A stretch of 33,296 nucleotides of DNA from Corynebacterium amycolatum SK46. Its GTDB lineage: Bacteria > Actinomycetota > Actinomycetes > Mycobacteriales > Mycobacteriaceae. The position numbers were made by a program, and so were the translations under genes. The notes under the pieces are model-generated. The model worked only from the letters and a program-made list of their open reading frames with translations. It searched no databases and was not told the origin of the DNA. The DNA is taken from positions 1 to 33,296 of the forward strand of contig NZ_ABZU01000019.1 of NCBI RefSeq assembly GCF_000173655.1, in the 5' to 3' direction. Below, piece by piece: positions 29,667 to 33,296 of this stretch. The number at the start of each line of letters is the position of its first letter. The stretch's first letter is position 1.

Positions 29667-32201
29667 TTGGCGTCGCGCGCATCCGAGCCCGGGCAGGACC
29701 AGACAGGCCGCATTGGCCGCACTGGCCAGGCAGGTCTGCCGGACCAAGCAAGTTCAGCACCACAACGAGAAGAAGAAAAGATCCTCGCTGCAGAACAGGC
29801 CTACGTCGATCGCGCGTTCAGCTTCCTCGACCGGGCACGCGAGCGCGACCAAGGGTACCTGCGCCAGGTCATGCTCATCGATGATCCAGGCCCGCAAGCC
29901 CGCGTTGAACGCGAGGTGGAATACCACCGACTACAGGCTAATCTGGACCGCTACCGCTCAGTCGAGATTGGCCTGGTCTTTGGTCGAATCGATATCGATG
30001 ACACAGACCCCGACAATCCTTTGGCAGCGGAAGGGCCGGGGGCGACCGTCGATAAGCGATACATCGGGCGAATCGGCCTGTCCGATGAAGACGACGACTA
30101 CCGCACGGTCATCATGGATTGGCGTGCCGATGGTGCGCGCCCGTTTTACCTGGCCACGACCGCGAATCCCGAGGGCGTCAGTCTGCGTCGACACCTGCGC
30201 ACGCACGGCCGGAAGGTCCGCAGCATTGACGACGAACGGCTCTCCGGCGAAGAAGCCGACAGCGCACACGAGACCGAAGTGGAGGCTGGCGTCGGTGGCG
30301 AATCGGTGCTGCGCGAGGTCATGAATCAAGCGCGCACCGGCCATATGCGCGGCATTGTGGAGACCATTCAGCGCGAGCAGGACCTCATCATCCGCGACTC
30401 CACCCGCGGCACCCTGGTCGTCCAGGGCGGTCCCGGCACGGGCAAGACGGCGGTGGCGCTGCATCGCGTCGCGTGGCTTCTCTACACCTACCGCGATCAG
30501 CTGGCGAAAACCGGTGTCCTCATCATCGGCCCGAACACAACCTTCCTCGACTACATCTCGCGCGTGCTGCCGAGCCTCGGCGAAACGGGCGTGGTGCTGA
30601 CCACCATCGCCGATCTCTACCCCGGCGTGCGCGCTTCCGACGCGCTTATCGACGGACACAACCCCGAACCCCTGGTTGCGCAGGAAGTTAAGGGCTCGAT
30701 TGAGATGCTCACTATCCTGCGCGAAGCCGTGCGGGCCTACCAGGAGCTGCCCGCGGAACCGCTTGAGGTCCGGAACGACAACATCACCCTGGCCATCACG
30801 CCAGAGATGGTGAAAGCCGCGCGGACGCGTGCGCGGAGGACTCGTAAACCCCACAATCTGGCCCGGCCGATTTTCCGAAATCACGTGGTGGAACTGCTGG
30901 CCGCACAGATGGCCGAGTTCATTGGCGCCGACCCGCTGGGCGGCGAGAACCTGCTGTCCGTGACCGACGTTGCCGACCTGCGCGACGAAATCGACGAATC
31001 CGGAGCAGTCGCCGACATCCTCGATGAGCTGTGGCCCACACTCACGCCCGAGCAGGTGCTGTCGGAACTGTTGAGCTCCCGCGAGGCCATCGACTACGCA
31101 GCCCGCGATTACGACGAGCTGACTCGCGAGGCTCTCTACCGGCCGGAAGGCACCGACTGGATGCCTTCCGACGCCCCGCTTCTCGACGAGCTGGCGGAGC
31201 TGCTTGGCCCGATCGGCGAGGCGGAGGCCGATGAAGAGGATTGGCAGGCTCGCGTCGAGGAGGCACAGGGCGCGTTGGATACCCTGTCCAGTTCTGCGTC
31301 TCAGGATCTTGACGACGGCTTCGAGGCCGAGATCTTGTCAGCGTATGACGTCATCGATGCCGAGGCACTGGCCGAACGCCACCGTGAGCGCGACCTGCGA
31401 TCCACCGCCGAACGAGCAGCGGCGGATCGCCTGTGGGCCTACGGCCATGTCATCGTCGACGAGGCTCAGGAGCTCTCCGCAATGGCCTGGCGAATGCTGC
31501 GCCGCCGCAGCCCCAATGGTTGGATGACCCTCGTCGGTGATGTGGCTCAGACGGGCTCCCCCGCAGGTGCCGCGACCTGGGACGATGTGCTGGAACCCAT
31601 CATCGGCTCGAGGTGGCATCTCCACGAGCTGACCGTCAACTACCGCACCCCAGCTGAGGTGATGGAGGTTGCCGCCAGCGTCCTGGCTGAGATTGATCCG
31701 GAGCTGGAGGCACCAGAGTCGATCCGCGCCACCGGCCGCAAGCCTGTCCAGGCTCGCACCGTGACGGAGGCTCTGACGCATGTGGAGCAGGTGGCGCAGC
31801 CGGAACGCCTGGTCGCGGTCATCGCCCCGGCCGAGTTGCTTGACGAGACGCGCGCGGAGGTGCGGGAGTTCCTCGGTGGTGGAGATGGTGGCGCTGCTGC
31901 TAGTGCCACTGTCGGTGCTGGTGATGCTGGTGGAGCTGGTGATGCTGGCGGTGCTAGTGCCGCCGATGCCGCACCTGCTACTCGCCCCGGCAAGCTCACC
32001 AACTGCGCGGTCTACGACATCACGACCTCAAAGGGCCTGGAATTCGACGAGGTCATCGTCGTCGCGCCCGACCAGATCGTGGCGCAATCCCCACAGGGGC
32101 TACAGGACCTGTATGTTGCACTGACTCGTGCGACCCAGGGGCTAATTGTTGTGACGCCTCAGCAGTCGGGCGTTTTGCCGGAGCTGCAATGGTTAGAATG
32201 A
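29667..32201 (+). CDS. helD: HelD-like RNA polymerase-recycling ATPase (UvrD-type helicase fold)
   Basis: An 844-residue superfamily 1 ATPase of the HelD type, which frees stalled RNA polymerase from nucleic acid; some actinobacterial members (HelR) also protect against rifampicin. Residues about 35-75 form the N-terminal coiled coil (EKILAAEQAYVDRAFSFLD). Walker A GGPGTGKTAV is near 254, Walker B VIVDEAQE near 595; VGDVAQTG, VNYRTP, TSKGLEFDEVIVV and YVALTRATQG are the remaining helicase motifs. The start is TTG at 29667, with GAGGAG six bases upstream. A Gly/Ala-rich insert at about residues 736-776 (31875-31985) is built on an 18-base repeat. The gene stands alone between two terminator-like spaces. 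Confidence 0.9.
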   Translation: MASRASEPGQDQTGRIGRTGQAGLPDQASSAPQREEEKILAAEQAYVDRAFSFLDRARERDQGYLRQVMLIDDPGPQARVEREVEYHRLQANLDRYRSVEIGLVFGRIDIDDTDPDNPLAAEGPGATVDKRYIGRIGLSDEDDDYRTVIMDWRADGARPFYLATTANPEGVSLRRHLRTHGRKVRSIDDERLSGEEADSAHETEVEAGVGGESVLREVMNQARTGHMRGIVETIQREQDLIIRDSTRGTLVVQGGPGTGKTAVALHRVAWLLYTYRDQLAKTGVLIIGPNTTFLDYISRVLPSLGETGVVLTTIADLYPGVRASDALIDGHNPEPLVAQEVKGSIEMLTILREAVRAYQELPAEPLEVRNDNITLAITPEMVKAARTRARRTRKPHNLARPIFRNHVVELLAAQMAEFIGADPLGGENLLSVTDVADLRDEIDESGAVADILDELWPTLTPEQVLSELLSSREAIDYAARDYDELTREALYRPEGTDWMPSDAPLLDELAELLGPIGEAEADEEDWQARVEEAQGALDTLSSSASQDLDDGFEAEILSAYDVIDAEALAERHRERDLRSTAERAAADRLWAYGHVIVDEAQELSAMAWRMLRRRSPNGWMTLVGDVAQTGSPAGAATWDDVLEPIIGSRWHLHELTVNYRTPAEVMEVAASVLAEIDPELEAPESIRATGRKPVQARTVTEALTHVEQVAQPERLVAVIAPAELLDETRAEVREFLGGGDGGAAASATVGAGDAGGAGDAGGASAADAAPATRPGKLTNCAVYDITTSKGLEFDEVIVVAPDQIVAQSPQGLQDLYVALTRATQGLIVVTPQQSGVLPELQWLE
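31917..31952 (+). repeat. 18-base tandem repeat inside helD
   Basis: Two near-identical 18-base units, GCTGGTGATGCTGGTGGA and GCTGGTGATGCTGGCGGT, encode AGDAGG twice. They lie in a larger Gly/Ala-rich stretch (about 31875-31985) that interrupts the last helicase domain. Low-complexity linker probably grown by slippage. Confidence 0.85.
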
Positions 32202-32235
32202 CGAGGATAGTGCCGTACCGAATGAGTGAGACATA

Positions 32236-33296
32236 ATGTCCCAAAACTATCTGCCCGAGCTAGCTGAACTTCGCGCACGCCGTCTCATTGCCCAGGGGTT
32301 AGCTGCAACTCAAGCACGCAGTGATTGGAATACAAACCTCAACTCGCCTGCATTATCAGCAACGCATGGCATGGTTGCTCTGCAAGGACAGAATTATTCG
32401 AACGGTGTTAATGCCATCGCCCTACGCAGCGGCAGCACGACCGACGATGTTTTAGCAGCCATTTCTTCTTTCGACATCGTTCGCTGTTGGTCTCAACGAG
32501 GCACCCTGCACTTTGTTTCAGCGCAAGACGCGGGAGCAATTATGAGGTTGACGAATCCGCGCATCGAAAAGGCGGCAGCAAGACGTCGTACGACACTCGG
32601 GCTTTCTCAAGATGATGTGCAGACCGCACGGGCAGCATTTCATTCCGAATTGCGCTCACGTGGTCTGTCCGACCCGCTGACTCGGACTGAAGCCTATGAG
32701 GTTTTCGCAGATCATGGAATCGACCCGACGGAACAAAGAGGTCCTCACCTACTGCGCACATTCGGCGGCGAAGGTGCTGTCGTCCAAGGGCCACGAAAAG
32801 GAGCCGAAGATACCTTCGTACTGCTTGCCGACGTAACGTCCAAAGACGGCCTCTCAGGAAATACCACAGATGACTCCAGCACAGAACACTCAGCTGAATC
32901 CACGCTGGCCGATATTACCTGGCGCTATGTTAATTCCCGCGGACCTATCTGTGTAGCTGACTTCGCGTGGTGGCTGGGGCTGACGAAAACTCAAGCGAAA
33001 AAGGCCCTTAAGCTTATCGACCACTTAATAGTTCCTTTCTCCCTCGATTCCTCTGCCTCTCCGGACGCGCCAACTGACCCAGAATTCATCGGCGAAAAAC
33101 TCGCACAAAATGAGTACTTCATGCCGGCATGGCAGCAGAACGTAACTGAGTCCGAGCTTGAAGCCGCGCTTTCACTGACGCTTCGACTGCCCGCTTTTGA
33201 CGAGTACCTAATGGGCTACGGCAGCCGCACCGAAGTTCTTCCTGAATCCCTTCGCAACCAGGTCTTAACCAGAAACGGAATTAGCTGGCCTTTTGT
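32236..33296 (+). CDS. AlkZ/HTH_42-type winged-helix DNA-binding protein, cut by window end
   Basis: Open from the ATG at 32236 to the window end with no stop (353 codons visible); the C-terminus is missing. The segment ALQGQNYSNGVNAIALRSG carries the QxQ motif (Gln50, Gln52) of AlkZ-type DNA glycosylases, and VRCWSQRGTLHFVSAQD is the next family segment. AlkZ relatives unhook interstrand crosslinks, but many members of this family have no known function. GAGTGAG precedes the start. Codon use differs from its neighbours: Leu TTA, Ile ATA and Arg AGA/AGG are seen several times, so the gene may be of foreign origin. It begins 34 bases after helD. Confidence 0.8.
   Translation, partial: MSQNYLPELAELRARRLIAQGLAATQARSDWNTNLNSPALSATHGMVALQGQNYSNGVNAIALRSGSTTDDVLAAISSFDIVRCWSQRGTLHFVSAQDAGAIMRLTNPRIEKAAARRRTTLGLSQDDVQTARAAFHSELRSRGLSDPLTRTEAYEVFADHGIDPTEQRGPHLLRTFGGEGAVVQGPRKGAEDTFVLLADVTSKDGLSGNTTDDSSTEHSAESTLADITWRYVNSRGPICVADFAWWLGLTKTQAKKALKLIDHLIVPFSLDSSASPDAPTDPEFIGEKLAQNEYFMPAWQQNVTESELEAALSLTLRLPAFDEYLMGYGSRTEVLPESLRNQVLTRNGISWPF

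Overview
The window looks like a chromosomal core segment of a high-GC actinobacterium, most likely Corynebacterium or a close relative. The reasons are the gene order uvrA / infC-rpmI-rplT / TrmH-type methyltransferase / pheST / argCJBDFRGH / tyrS, the corynebacterial-style protein sequences, an actinobacterial-type SOS box, and promoters with a TANNNT -10 and weak -35 elements. No insertion sequence, phage gene, tRNA, CRISPR array or transposase was seen. Almost every gene is an intact, tightly packed housekeeping gene.

Layout from left to right. Positions 1-508 are non-coding: a tyrS terminator and, at the left edge, a strong promoter pointing out of the window (possibly for an rRNA operon). 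From 6159 down to 509, on the minus strand, six tightly packed or overlapping genes form one apparent operon: a membrane-anchored periplasmic binding-protein-like gene, a lipoprotein fusing a related binding domain to a von Willebrand A domain, a small two-helix membrane protein, a 57-residue Trm112-like protein, a 3-methyladenine DNA glycosylase with a TTG start, and tyrS. A leaderless promoter appears to drive it. From 15022 down to 6431 is the arginine cluster argC-J-B-D-F-R-G-H, ending in a clear terminator. The region upstream of argC is unusually dense in ATTCA/TGAAT pentamers, the half-site of ARG boxes, and holds three copies of a 16-base repeat.

Positions 16043-15207 hold a secreted trypsin-like protease placed between pheT and argC. 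From 19645 down to 16071 is pheS-pheT, preceded by a TrmH/SpoU RNA methyltransferase. From 22008 down to 20752 is infC-rpmI-rplT, with a leader of about 270 nt. infC appears to start at an AUC codon behind a perfect AGGAGG.

The right third is mixed in strand. It holds a large polytopic membrane protein (plus), uvrA (minus) behind a LexA-type box, a metallo-beta-lactamase-fold hydrolase, a DoxX-like membrane protein with a three-fold 22-residue repeat and a lysine-rich tail, a HelD-like RNA polymerase recycling ATPase, and the start of an AlkZ/HTH_42-type winged-helix protein cut by the window end.

The genes together serve arginine synthesis by the acetyl-recycling (ArgJ) route, Tyr and Phe tRNA charging, translation initiation and ribosome assembly, and DNA repair (UvrA, glycosylase, AlkZ-like). 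The least understood part is the binding-protein/VWA/membrane-protein module ahead of tyrS.
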